A DNA stretch of 64,000 nucleotides from Hofstenia miamia (taxonomy: Eukaryota; Xenacoelomorpha; Acoela; Hofsteniidae), in NCBI GenBank assembly GCA_900660155.1, contig CABFPE010000006.1, positions 1,466,321 through 1,530,320 of the forward strand, given 5' to 3'. Both the position numbers and the translations under genes were made by a program. Below the pieces are notes generated by a model. The model worked only from the letters and a program-made list of their open reading frames with translations, searched no databases and had not been told where the DNA came from. Positions within the stretch are counted from its first letter, which is position 1; each line of letters starts with the position of its first letter. Below are positions 10,029 through 20,429 of this stretch, in pieces.

Positions 10029-12530
10029 TTACTTTTAAGAAATTATCAAGAAAAATTGATTGTCGGCCATATTTATACTTAAATAAAATTGAAGCTGCAT
10101 GGAATTGTACTTGATATAGCCGGTATAATATATTATATTTTCGTCTGTACTCACTAACATTATCAGGCTTACGTGCAAAATTTAAAGTTTTTAATGACCA
10201 ATTAAATGTTTTTGATAATAAATAGCGCCTTTTTGTATTAAAATAAATAAAAATGAACAATAATGTAGTTGCGATAAGCAAAATGCATGCAATAGCTAAA
10301 TGTGATAATCTGGCCCTAAATTTCTGAGGTGGAATAAGTGTCTAACGCCAGAAGCCATTTTCTGTATCTTTTTTAAGAGAAATTTATCGAATTTTAAATC
10401 TTTGTCAATATCAACACCTAAATATGTAACATGATCACTTTGTTTTATCGGAACACTGTTTACAATTTTGTTTGTTATTTCTTTTACAGCATTGGGGAAA
10501 ATACAATATTAATTTGTAATTGATTGGATGTGAAATACCTAGAAAGATTTTCAATATCACTTTGCAAATTTTTTGTGGCCCTAAATGCATCATTATCTGT
10601 ATTTATGAGATACGTGTCATCAGCAAATTGATAAATTTCACTATGGTTTACATGTTTAATAATGTCATTTACATATATTGCAAATAGAACGGGCCCTAGT
10701 ACTGTGCCTTGAGGTACTCCTCGATCGGTTGTAATGTAATCAGATTTCATGTTATTCATTAATACACGCTGTTTTCTATTTTTTAAGAAACTCATAATTA
10801 ACAATTGAATTTTGTTGAAATCCATAATTTTTAAGTTTAATCGATAAAATTTCAAAATTCATTGAATTAAAAGCTTTGCTTAAGTCTAAAAGGGCTATGC
10901 AACTGGATTTATTTTCAGATTTATTAGCGGATATTTTTTCAGTAATTGAAATAATTGCATCACTTGTACTATGTTTAGCGTGAAAACCATATTGTTTGGA
11001 TGATAAAATATTCTCAGATACAAGATATTGATTGATTTGAATATGCAGTAATCTTTCAAATAGCTTACTAAAAGGATGCGCTATTGAAATTGGCCTATAA
11101 TTTTTAGCAATAAGGGGATCTCCATTTTTATACAAAGGTGTTATATCTGACTTTTTCATTATTTCCGGAAATTCGCTTTCAACTATACATTGATTAAATG
11201 TAAATGATAAATGGTCACCAAATACATGAAAAAGTTTCGTACAATAGTTTGTAATTCTTTTAAGGTAGATGATAATTAAATTGAAACGTAGATTTGCAAT
11301 TTGATTGCTTAAGTTTTGAGAGGAATTTTAAAAAAAATTGAAGTTACCTAATTCTTTAAATGTGTGATTTAGATGATTTAAAATATTTTTTTATCGGTAA
11401 ATTTTTTTATTATCAATATAAATTTCTGAAATGTCACATTTTAGCCTATTCGATTTTCCAATAAAACAGTTGAAAAATTTCCTCTTTTGTTTAGAAGCGT
11501 ATAAGTTTTCAAAAAATCGACATTGTTTTAATGATGTATTTTTTGTGCATAGGTCTTTAATTAATTTCTTTGATTTTTCGTAATTAGTCCAATTTATCTC
11601 GGTGGGTTGGACTTAGCTAGTTCAAAGAGTTTCTGCTTTATGCTTATCGTGTTCTTAAATAGTTGATCATCAGTTGCGGTTAAGTTAAATCGTCGTGATT
11701 TGTTAATTACTCGGCGGGAATTCAGCGGTGCTACTTTGTTTAGTGCTTGATTGATCTATGCGGCAATGTAATTTAACATGTGGGAACCAGAATTTAGAGT
11801 AAAAATATAGTCGAATGGAATATTTTTAAGTAAATTTTCCATGATTTCATCTGAATAGTTTTTGAAATCCCTAGCATAAATCGTTTTAAATTTAGATAAC
11901 TTAGCATTATGTGTACTAATATAAATGCAGAGTGCATGATCACTGAAAGATTCGAGGATTAAGGGTTTATATATAGTTTCTGAATTACACAAAAAATCAT
12001 ATAATGTCTTTCTTCTAGTGATAGTCTGAGTGTTGATAATTTTTAAGTTATAAATAGCGCATAGTTAATTCAATACATTTTTTTTTCATAAAAACTGAAA
12101 TAATTTATATTAAAGTCACCTAATATGTTTAGGGAATAGTTATTATTAGGAATATTTGAAATTTAATTGCATTTAAACTTTATATATTCTACAAGAAAAT
12201 TCTTATTTGGATTATAAGTCACATTAATTAATTCATGTTCGGAGGAATTTGTAGGTGATTTAATGTCAATCCATAAAGATTCAAAAACAGAATGATCGGA
12301 ATTCAAGATTTTTTTCGTATTGGATTTAATTTTTTTGGTACAGTAATCATAAGGCCACCACCTCTACTATCCCTATTTTTAACAAAAACATCAAAAATTG
12401 CGGGGTCTGGATTAAACAAATTTGGATTAATTTCGTTGTTTAACCAAGTTTCTGTATATTGATAATTGAATTTGAACGAAATTGAGTTGCAATTTTAAGA
12501 AAGTGATTTCTATTTGAATATTTGATGATA
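10029..12530 (-). mobile_element. CR1/jockey-type LINE, minus strand, degraded
   Basis: Minus strand from right to left: apurinic-type endonuclease (around 12480-12350: ETWLNNEINPN, RDSRGGGLMI), its C-terminus (11992-11756, SDHALCIYIS), then RT: 11159-10776 with DITPLYKNGDP, NYRPISIAHP, LLDLSKAFNS, and 10855-10484 with GVPQGTVLGPVLFAIYVNDI and the catalytic YQFADDTYL. Several stops and frame changes separate the parts. The true 3' end lies in 9380-9692. Plausible full length is about 3 kb; a non-LTR retrotransposon of the CR1/L2/jockey group. Confidence 0.8.
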
Positions 12531-12532
12531 AT

Positions 12533-13520
12533 AACAATAATAATAATAAGGAGCAGAAGGGATGTAGGACAAAGACAAGAGGATGCAAAGATCAGTTGTT
12601 GATAGACCAGGCAGTGGTGGAGAATTGTAAAAGAGGGAAGACAAACTTGCCAATCGCATGGATAGACTACAGGAAGGCATATGATATGACAGCATTTGAC
12701 ATAAGTGAGTATTGAAGACGTTAGAGGCTAATGGAGTTTCACAGAAACGGGTTGAGTTTCTAGAGAGGGAGATGGGAAAGTGGCAGACTGAGATAGATGG
12801 GCATAGGTTGAGGTTTAGACGGGGTATATTCCAGGGAGACAGCTTAGCGCCACTACTGTTTGTAGTTAGCTTAATACCTATAACAGAAAAGATAAAGGAG
12901 ACAGGCATAGGGTATAAGATGGAGAAGAATGGTAGAGCAGTGAGTCACCTGTGGTACATGGACGACCTGAAGATGTATGCTAGTTCAAGGAAGATGTTGC
13001 AGAAGCAAGTGGAGACATTGGAGAAGGCAAGCAGAGATTCAGGGTTAGAGTTTGGATTAGGAAAGTGCGCAGCAGTGACGATGACTAGAGGCAAGTGTGT
13101 GGATGGGGAGGGTTTGAGGACAAGCAGTGGGGTAAGATTGAGGAAGTCAAAGAGGGGTACAAGTACTTAGGTGTGATAGAGAAAGATAGAACAGATCACG
13201 AGGAAATGAAGATGAAGCTAAGGAAAGAATACAAGAGGAGAGTAAGGAAGGTACTAAAGAAGTCAGCATTGAATTGGCAGAACAGCATTTAATACGTGGG
13301 CGATACCAGTGTTGAAATTTTCAGCAGGAATGGTTAGGTGGAACAAGAATGAACTGAGGGAATTAGGGAGGGAGACAAGGAAGATACTAGCAGGAGAGAC
13401 AGCATTTAACTTAAATGGAGATGTTGATAGGTTGTACATCGCAAGGCATAAAGGAGGGAAAGGACTGTTAAGTGTGGAGGAAACTGTAGAAGCAGAAGCA
13501 CTAGGGGTAATGAATAAATT
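12533..13520 (+). mobile_element. R2/R4/NeSL-group LINE fragment, RT domain
   Basis: The plus-strand translation gives [49 protein letters not shown] and the catalytic YMDDLKMYASSRKM, then YLGVIEKDRTDHEEMK and, from 13309, AGMVRWNKNELRELGRETRK. GIFQGDSLSPLLF plus YMDDLKLYA is characteristic of the R2/R4/Dong/NeSL group with a restriction-like endonuclease. It has a frame change near 13140-13200 and a second break near 13290-13310. 5' truncated beside an AT-rich AATAAT tract and 3' truncated next to the TMEM115 stop. Confidence 0.75.
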
Positions 13521-13548
13521 TACATTCAAATAGACAACAAAATACAAT

Positions 13549-14467
13549 TTATGATTGGCTGGCTTTGCGGTGATTAGAACTTTCTACAATAACTGTTTGT
13601 AAGTCTGTACTGGTATTGATTTCCGATTCTTCCTTATCGAGCGTGGGCCACGTCTGTGAGGAGCATGCCTCAGTTCCATCTTGCTTATTCAAACGTTCTG
13701 AAAGTGCCTTCAACGCTAACTGTCGTCTTCTATCATAATCAGCTCGTTCAGCAGGAGAAACTGTCAATGTAATACCAGAGGAACCACTAACATTATATCT
13801 TTTTGCAATTTTTTTGCAGATGCCCAAACGAGTAAGTAGCACATAGATACCATTGCTCATAAAGGCAACGAAGGGTTGAGCAATCTCTGGAAAAAATGAA
13901 GCAAATGTGAAACCATCAGAAAAAAACACAAATAAATCCAGTTGATCATTAAATGGACAAAAGTCAGCAACGGAAGCGTAGAAACCACCTCCTCAAGCAT
14001 CAGTTGTTTCAAAGTAACAAATACTGCAGCAATAAATGCGAAATTACCACTAATTTTAACAGCAAATATAAAATCGATATTCCCAACAAACATGTAAGCA
14101 ATGAGATGAAACATTGTTACCCATAATCCACTGATTACAGTAGTAATCAAATAAAAAAGCAAAACTTCTAAGGAACCCCATAGCGGTGATATGACTTTAC
14201 CAACGACAAAAAGTACAACAAAATTGATTAACAAAGAATAGAAATGAGCTTCAATCAACGAATATGTAAAAAGAGCCCATATTTTAAAATTTGGTAGTAA
14301 AGTCCCAGGAGTAATGTATAGCACGTCCACAAAATTTGTAAAAGAGAGGAAATAGCCTAAGAGCATCTGCACATATAAAAACTTTATAAAAATACCAAAC
14401 GAGATAAATGAGTCCAATATACCGCGCAAGGAGAAATCGGAGCCTGCTAATCCAGGCAAAAGTTTTC
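13549..14467 (-). CDS. TMEM115: TMEM115 homologue (Golgi membrane protein), first exon missing, one frameshift
   Basis: TMEM115 is a multi-pass rhomboid-like-fold protein of the Golgi implicated in retrograde transport and glycosylation (family knowledge). Minus-strand translation matches it in order: ITPGTLLPNFKIWALFTYSL, the motif GKVISPLWGSLEVLLFY, MFHLIAYMF, GNFAFIAAVFVTLKQLM, NWIYLCFF, then in a shifted frame SDGFTFASFFPEIAQP, RLGICKKIAKRYNV, DYDRRRQLALKALSERLNK and an acidic tail. The two frames meet at a run of seven T (A at 13920-13926); one extra T would join them, so this is a sequencing error or a real 1-nt loss. The frame upstream has no ATG before the first membrane helix. A good acceptor (TACATTTAG) at 14468-14469 suggests a short first exon further up. 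The stop lies 13 nt from the boundary zone of a LINE fragment. Confidence 0.88.
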
Positions 14468-14697
14468 CTAAATGTACAAAATTATTCTTGAAATCACACC
14501 AATTACCTAAATTAATAAAACAAATATTGAGATTGTTAATCAAAAAGATCAAACTTCAAATTTTTAGTAGGCAGAATTTATATTTTTCAACTATTACCAG
14601 GGACCGTAAAAATAGGTTTTAACCTAAAACCACCTAATTTCACCTATTTTACCAAATCTAAGATCAGTATAAGTATTATTTCTTGGAAATACGTGTA
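14468..14697. other. Presumed TMEM115 intron and unclassified sequence
   Basis: Upstream of the TMEM115 acceptor the frame stays open for a few codons without an ATG, then becomes AT-rich. The first coding exon was not found before the N at 14698. Confidence 0.4.
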
Positions 14698-14698
14698 N

Positions 14699-14729
<31 letters not shown>
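14699..14729. repeat. (AT)n microsatellite beside an N
   Basis: Perfect AT alternation immediately after the N at 14698; probably an assembly break caused by the repeat. Confidence 0.95.
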
Positions 14730-14734
<5 letters not shown>

Positions 14735-15690
14735 CAAAATCAATAAATATGCGCAATTACTTAAAGAGCGCTATTTTTAGATATACGGATTCCATGTAAT
14801 TGATTGGAAATGCCTAATAACGATTGCTTTTTCAATAAGTAATCCTTAATTTTTTTTCTTAAAATGCTTATAAGTTTGTTCGATTTTTGTAGTAACATTT
14901 AGATTATTCCACAATGCGCAAGAATTAAATGTAAAAGAGTCCTGAAAGGTTAATTTTACTGAAAATTTTATTTGTTCGTTGATTGATCTGAATATATTGT
15001 TGCAGAAAATTCAGAGAACTACATTAATTTATAAACTTATGAGTTAAACACAAAGATTGCTACTGAATAGAATAAAGTGGAGATAAAAAATTATAAGATG
15101 ATCCAAGTTCATTGACTGATTTAGTGATCTTAAGGCCCAATTATATATTCTTGCTAAGGATGACCTATTGTGAGCGTTTTTACTTTGAAGTAAAAAATAA
15201 TAATTGACTTAAAACAAATAAGTGTATTATGTATGAAATGATTTCCCCATATGCCTAAGATGAAATAAGCATTTTACACCAGGTCAGTTATTCGCAATTT
15301 TAAGGAAAGGAATCTATCAAATTTCATTTCTGTGTCGATCACTACTCCTAGATAATTAACGGAATTGTTTTGCTTAATTTCATTATCACATATCGTAATA
15401 TAATTATTTTCGGAAATTTTTTTATGATCTTTCGGTGAAAAGATGATAAATTGTGTCTTATCTGCATTAATTTTCAATTTATTTATATTAAAATATACAA
15501 TTATGGCTTCGATATCTTTAGTTAATTGTCTGATCGCTTCGTAAGGATTTTGATCTGTTCTTAGTAAACATGTATCATCAGCATATTGATATATGGCTCC
15601 ATTAAGAATTGTTTCGGAAATATCATTCAAATAAAGAGAAAACAATATGGGTCCTAATACAGTTCCTTGGGAAATGGACAAAGATCGTTC
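14730..15690 (-). mobile_element. CR1/jockey-type LINE fragment, RT C-terminal half
   Basis: Minus-strand frame 15681-15274 reads SQGTVLGPILFSLYLNDISE, the catalytic YQYADDTCLLRT, and NYLGVVIDTEMKFDRF. Downstream (about 14960-14880) is the C-terminal SFTFNSCALWNNLNV-like end. 5' truncated at the junction with a Penelope-like piece at about 15690. It is related to, but distinct from, the LINE at 10029-12530. Confidence 0.75.
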
Positions 15691-16130
15691 CTATATTTAC
15701 ATCTTTTAAAACTAAAGATATGTTCCAAAATAAAGATCCTATTCCAAAGATTTAGTTATCTTCTTTGGTGTACAATTATAAATGTTATGATTGCGAAAAA
15801 TCACATTTGGTAACAAGAATGAAGGACCATATTAACTGAGATCTAAGATCAGAAATATTTATGAATGAACACCAAGCTAAAGAAAGAATTTTTACATACA
15901 ACTAAGAACACAACATCCTAAAATAGGCGAAGCTTTAATCATCAAGCAAACAAAGAAACATCAATTACTAAATAAGCAACAAAGCATGATAACATTAAAA
16001 TTATTGTAGTGTGCATGCAGTAATTTTGTATTATTATAGTGTTGTCAATTGTAAATATTTATTTCCCCGCATATTTGTTATTGATGATGATTTTTATAAT
16101 CGAAACCGGTCTATATTTTTCATAGCGTTT
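15690..16130 (+). mobile_element. Penelope-like element fragment, GIY-YIG region and 3' end
   Basis: Plus-strand pieces FKTKDMFQNKDPIPK, SLVYNYKCYDCEKSH, RMKDHIN and EALIIKQTKKHQLLNKQQS follow the order of the GIY-YIG domain in Penelope-like elements. GATGATGATTTTTATAATCG then AAACCGGT at about 16084-16110 resembles Penelope-type 3' ends. Stops interrupt it. Confidence 0.6.
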
Positions 16131-16134
16131 AAAA

Positions 16135-16161
16135 ATATATATATATATATATATATATATA
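16135..16161. repeat. (AT)n microsatellite
   Basis: Perfect AT tract at the end of the Penelope-like fragment. Confidence 0.95.
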
Positions 16162-16376
16162 GTAAATAATAGTTGTTTTGAAAAACCCACAATGTAAATG
16201 CATGCATTTGGAATTCAATTCTATTCAAATTAACCCAATATAGACCAAATGCGTTCCTCAGGGACATTAGAAAAACATTGATGTTATAAATATAATCAGA
16301 ATGTGTTTTTCACATGTGGTTATTAAATGAATGGGACACAACTGTGGCTACATAAGACGAGTGCAGTTATTCGTAT

Positions 16377-16402
16377 TTATATATATATATATATATATAT
16401 AT
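16377..16402. repeat. (TA)n microsatellite
   Basis: Perfect TA tract, seen directly. Confidence 0.95.
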
Positions 16403-18306
16403 TGCAACAATTTTTTCTTCTATCAATTTTGAGGACCCCTGGTCTCAATTTACAACCAGTTAATTTTAGCGCATTATTTGTATATTGCATAAATAGTACC
16501 AGCAATTATAATGTAATTATTTTATTTTAATGACCCGATTTAAAACCTAGTAAAATTTATATACATAAATTAATTTGTAAGTACATTGGAAGTAAAATAT
16601 AATCGATTTAAAACATAACTGCTACTATGCGGCAGAGTAACAGATTCCCGCAAATTGAATCTGAAGAGCCATCGCAATGTATTTTACTGAACGAGTATTA
16701 CTTCGTTGAGTTAAACAGCGCCAGGTTCAAGTAATGTGATGAAATATTAGTGAAGATCAACAAAAATACTAGTATGTATATAAACAAGCTCTGAATACTA
16801 TACAAAAAAATTTCCTGAAGCTCTGTACATAACTTGGTAAGGATGTTGTTTTAAATAAACTCTGGTTATTGTTTTGAATTGAAAAAGGTAATTTCTTTAT
16901 ATAAACGCTCATCAAGTTCACTAAAATTAAATATTACTGGCGAATTCTCCTTGATTGATCTAGTCTTCGAGGTTTTCTTCCTTTTGACAATTAGAGATGT
17001 GCATATATCACATAAGTAAACCGAGTGTTAATTATGATTGCATAAACGCTCCTAATGATGGCCACAAGAAAAGCGCAATTCAATACAACGCCAAATTAAC
17101 ACTGAATGGTTATCCAAGGAACTTGCAGTTTTCACTAGCGTCTTCGAAGTGCAATAAATCTATCAAATGTACGCTCTTTAATATAGAAAAGCTAGTTGAA
17201 CACTTTAATTCCTTTTTGCAATTTGCAGTGAAACATCAGTTATATTTTAGTTTTTGACTTCATGTAATTACAAGCAACGATATAACATTGAGTAAGATAT
17301 CTCTGACGTATAAATTATTTCTCTAAAGCACCACTGGAAGAAAAATTAATGATAAAATGATAATGCTATACTGAAGAACAATAACCTTAATCCCAATACT
17401 GCCCTACTCTAGTGTCTAGCTCATTAAGCTTCAAGATATCTCACTAGTCTGCAATTTGCTTTTCAAGTTAAATCTGGCCTCTATTAGTCAGGGCTCAAAA
17501 GTTTCCAAAATTCTTACCAATTTTAACTCTAAAGCAATTCTCTATTAGTGATTTCTTGAGGATATTGGTGTATGTATTTCTATACATAGATTTGTCACTA
17601 ATAACCATGTTTGATTCTTCTTTGCCGGTTTGGTAAATACGTGTTTTTGGATTATGAATATAATTGAAATAATTCTTAATAAAGTAACTAAATTCTTTCA
17701 AAATTTATCAATTTTGATGAAAAGTAACATTTTGAATAATGTTTTTAGTTAAATGTGAAATTATATTCTAAAAATTATTCGATACCATAATATAATAATG
17801 TATTATTGCAGGGATTCACGCATTCCCGTCTTGCCATTCAACTCTATAAAACTGTTCTCCATTTACAACAACTAATTGTTCTTATATACAAAGTCATTAT
17901 CAACACATTTACAAATAGTTGCTTAAAACTGAAAATACTAGACTGACCTATACTAACAGCCAGAAACATAACATAATAATAGCATCGTTTATTTACTACA
18001 ATCTAAAAATGTAAACAATGAGTGAAACAAATACATGATAACGAATACAGGATCAATGAATTTTAGTGAAATTGGTCTGGTTAGGATAAATTGAATATAA
18101 CGGGATATTGTGAAGTTTGCAGTGCAGAACTGACGAGAGCGGAAAGAACTGGTAGTAGTATTCAATGAAGCTGATGAGAAGGCTTCGCTTAGTGAATAAC
18201 CTCGCTCAATATCACATATTGAAGTTTGGAGCAGGAATAAATTATATGCTTACAATTAACAATTCGTTGAACTTTCTTTTAGGCAAAATAATTTTGTAAA
18301 GAAAAG
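16403..18306. other. No supported feature
   Basis: AT-rich sequence with only short unrelated open frames. The 86-codon frame at 16997-17257 shows no motif. Confidence 0.5.
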
Positions 18307-18329
18307 TAATAATAATAATAATAATAATG
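18307..18329. repeat. (TAA)n microsatellite
   Basis: Seven to eight TAA units. Confidence 0.9.
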
Positions 18330-18339
18330 AAAGACTTTC

Positions 18340-19140
18340 TTAAGCCGATGAAGACAAACCAAAATTAAAATCAAGTTCTTCGGCAACTATAACAGTCACA
18401 GAAGATGAAGTAGAAGCGACGGATGAGTAAGCAAAGTGAGAGAACAAATCTGTAAAGAGCAAAGACATTAGAGATCTCTTGAAGTTCGGGTAGAGGAAAA
18501 AATCAATAGCAGCTGGAGGATTAAAAGTCAGAAGGATATTAACAGAAGCATAAGCATAATTAAAAACGACTATAGAGAACATGGTAAACACCATCAGAAC
18601 GAGTAGAATGAGAAAATTATAAAATCAAATGGATTGAGGTCCACTTACGAGTCAGTAAACGATTGAAAAGGAGGAGATTACGAAATGGAGCAATAACGAG
18701 AGAATTTAAGAAGTGTAGGGCAAGGGAGAAATCCATTTGACAACATGCTTCTAGAACCTTTCAATAGAGTGGAACAGGCCACAAAGAGACAAGCATAAAG
18801 AAACGAACAAGGAGCTTCACAACAAACGAGGTATTAAAGCAAACATTACAAAAGAGGGCTAAGAGCGAGGAATTAGCCTTGCAGAGACGCAAGAGCACAT
18901 GTCCAATTCAAATTTGCAGAGAGTTGAAATCCAAGATGAGTAACATGAATATAAAAGTTCACTGGGAAGGCAGATTGGGCTAAAATCAGGATGGTCAACA
19001 GAAGACCGAGGAGACAAAACTGCAATGTCAAATGAGATATTGGAGGCAAAACTAACCGCGGAATTCAAAAATTGCAGTGTAGTTGGTGATATGAGAAGAG
19101 ATTGAGAATGCCGTTAATGATAACAAGGCTACAACAAAAA
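18340..19140 (-). pseudogene. Possible GPCR-like or other multi-pass membrane protein relic
   Basis: Minus-strand translation of about 800 bp is strongly hydrophobic in blocks with many stops. The last frame (18594-18340) holds a membrane helix, then VNILLTFNPPAAIDFFLYPN followed by FKRSLMSLL and a Ser/Thr-rich tail, similar to helix 7, the basic helix 8 and the C-tail of rhodopsin-type receptors. Upstream, FYIHVTHLGFQLSANLNWTC resembles a TM3 region. The order fits a class A receptor, but the match is by eye and conserved residues (NPxxY, DRY) are not intact. A different membrane protein or chance hydrophobicity is possible. Confidence 0.3.
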
Positions 19141-19398
19141 GTCGTCTGATAAAACAGATTTCCGCAAACTTTTGCACTATGAGAATTTAATTTAAGGTTT
19201 GAATGAATGAGGACTAAAGCAAACACTTTTCAATGACCATTATTGACCAACTTTAATGATTATGGAATAGAATGACGTTGATCAAATAGCATCTACCAGG
19301 ATTTGTCTTTATTAAAACAGACATGACTAGTAGAAGCCCACTTAGGTGACATTCTCAAATTCTAATTTGGCGTCATTTGAAGATTTAATCAATAATGC

Positions 19399-19563
19399 AA
19401 TTATTAGTGAAGTAATTAGTTAAGTCCGAGTTCAAGTTTAAATTTCATCAGGCGATTTTGTTGGTATCAGTTCCTTGTATATTGAATTATTAGTGAAGTA
19501 ATTAGTTAAGTCCGAGTTCAAGTTTAAATTTCATCAGGCGATTTTGTTGGTATCAGTTCCTTG
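19399..19563. repeat. Exact tandem duplication, 79-bp unit, 86-bp period
   Basis: 19399-19477 and 19485-19563 are identical by direct reading (both start AATTATTAGTGAAGTAATTA and end CAGTTCCTTG). Seven bases separate them. It is unrelated to a gene. Perfect identity means a recent duplication or an assembly artefact. Confidence 0.9.
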
Positions 19564-19680
19564 GCTATATTGTATGTATGCACTAAATGGTCTGAACTTC
19601 AACGCAAGTTTTACTGGCCTACGTTTTAACATTTGTAATTTGTATTTAAGAAATAATTGAAGTTTCTTCTCAGTGCATAC

Positions 19681-19708
19681 AATTATTATTATTATTATTA
19701 TTATTATC
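19681..19708. repeat. (ATT)n microsatellite
   Basis: Repeated ATT units, seen directly. Confidence 0.9.
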
Positions 19709-20407
19709 ATAATGAAATATAGCATAATGTAGAAGTTTGTATAATATATTAAAAATAAGATTATATAATATGATATAGTTATAATGGAGAAATATTGATA
19801 CATATATACAATTGCATCGTAAAGTATATAAGCATATACTTTATATTTGCCAAGCTTAGCACATACTTAACACAGTTCGTATATTTTGTCACCTAAGAAA
19901 TCCTAGATTGCAAGAAAAACTGAAGCAATTGCAAAAGTGTGTTATACGTAAGATGAAATTAGGATTGTTATACTATAGTTATATTTATCAAGAAATTTTC
20001 AGTTATCGGAAGCTAATTGAATTTAAACGCATTTGATATGTACCACGTATTTATAGATTTTTTCTTGCGTTATTCACTAAAATCATCTATTAAGGTCGAA
20101 AAATCCATATTCCATTCTACATTACACTTAATTGATAACTTATAAATTATTTTGTCATTCTATGCATATGGTAGATCACAAATATCTTTTAATTATAACT
20201 TTAAAAACCCTTATTTGTTGTAAATCATAGTGCGCATATTAGAGCATTTGCCCAAATGCAACTAACAATACAACGTTTGAATTCACATTGTGAAAGATTT
20301 AATTTTCGTACATTTCTAATAGCTTTTCTGTAATAATTGCTTCGGGCAGGCCCATGGCATTCGCCCCTTGTCACCCTCTCCTTCTCTTAAAGCAGGTATT
20401 GAAATTG
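19709..20407. other. No supported feature
   Basis: AT-rich sequence between a microsatellite and the 3' end of the LINE at 20408-23775. Confidence 0.5.
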
Positions 20408-20429
20408 ATAATAATAATAACACGTTTAA

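Noticed and set aside
8986-16402. AT dinucleotide tracts as regulatory or origin-like sequence
   Set aside because: They are plain microsatellites, one of them at an N join; no surrounding structure.
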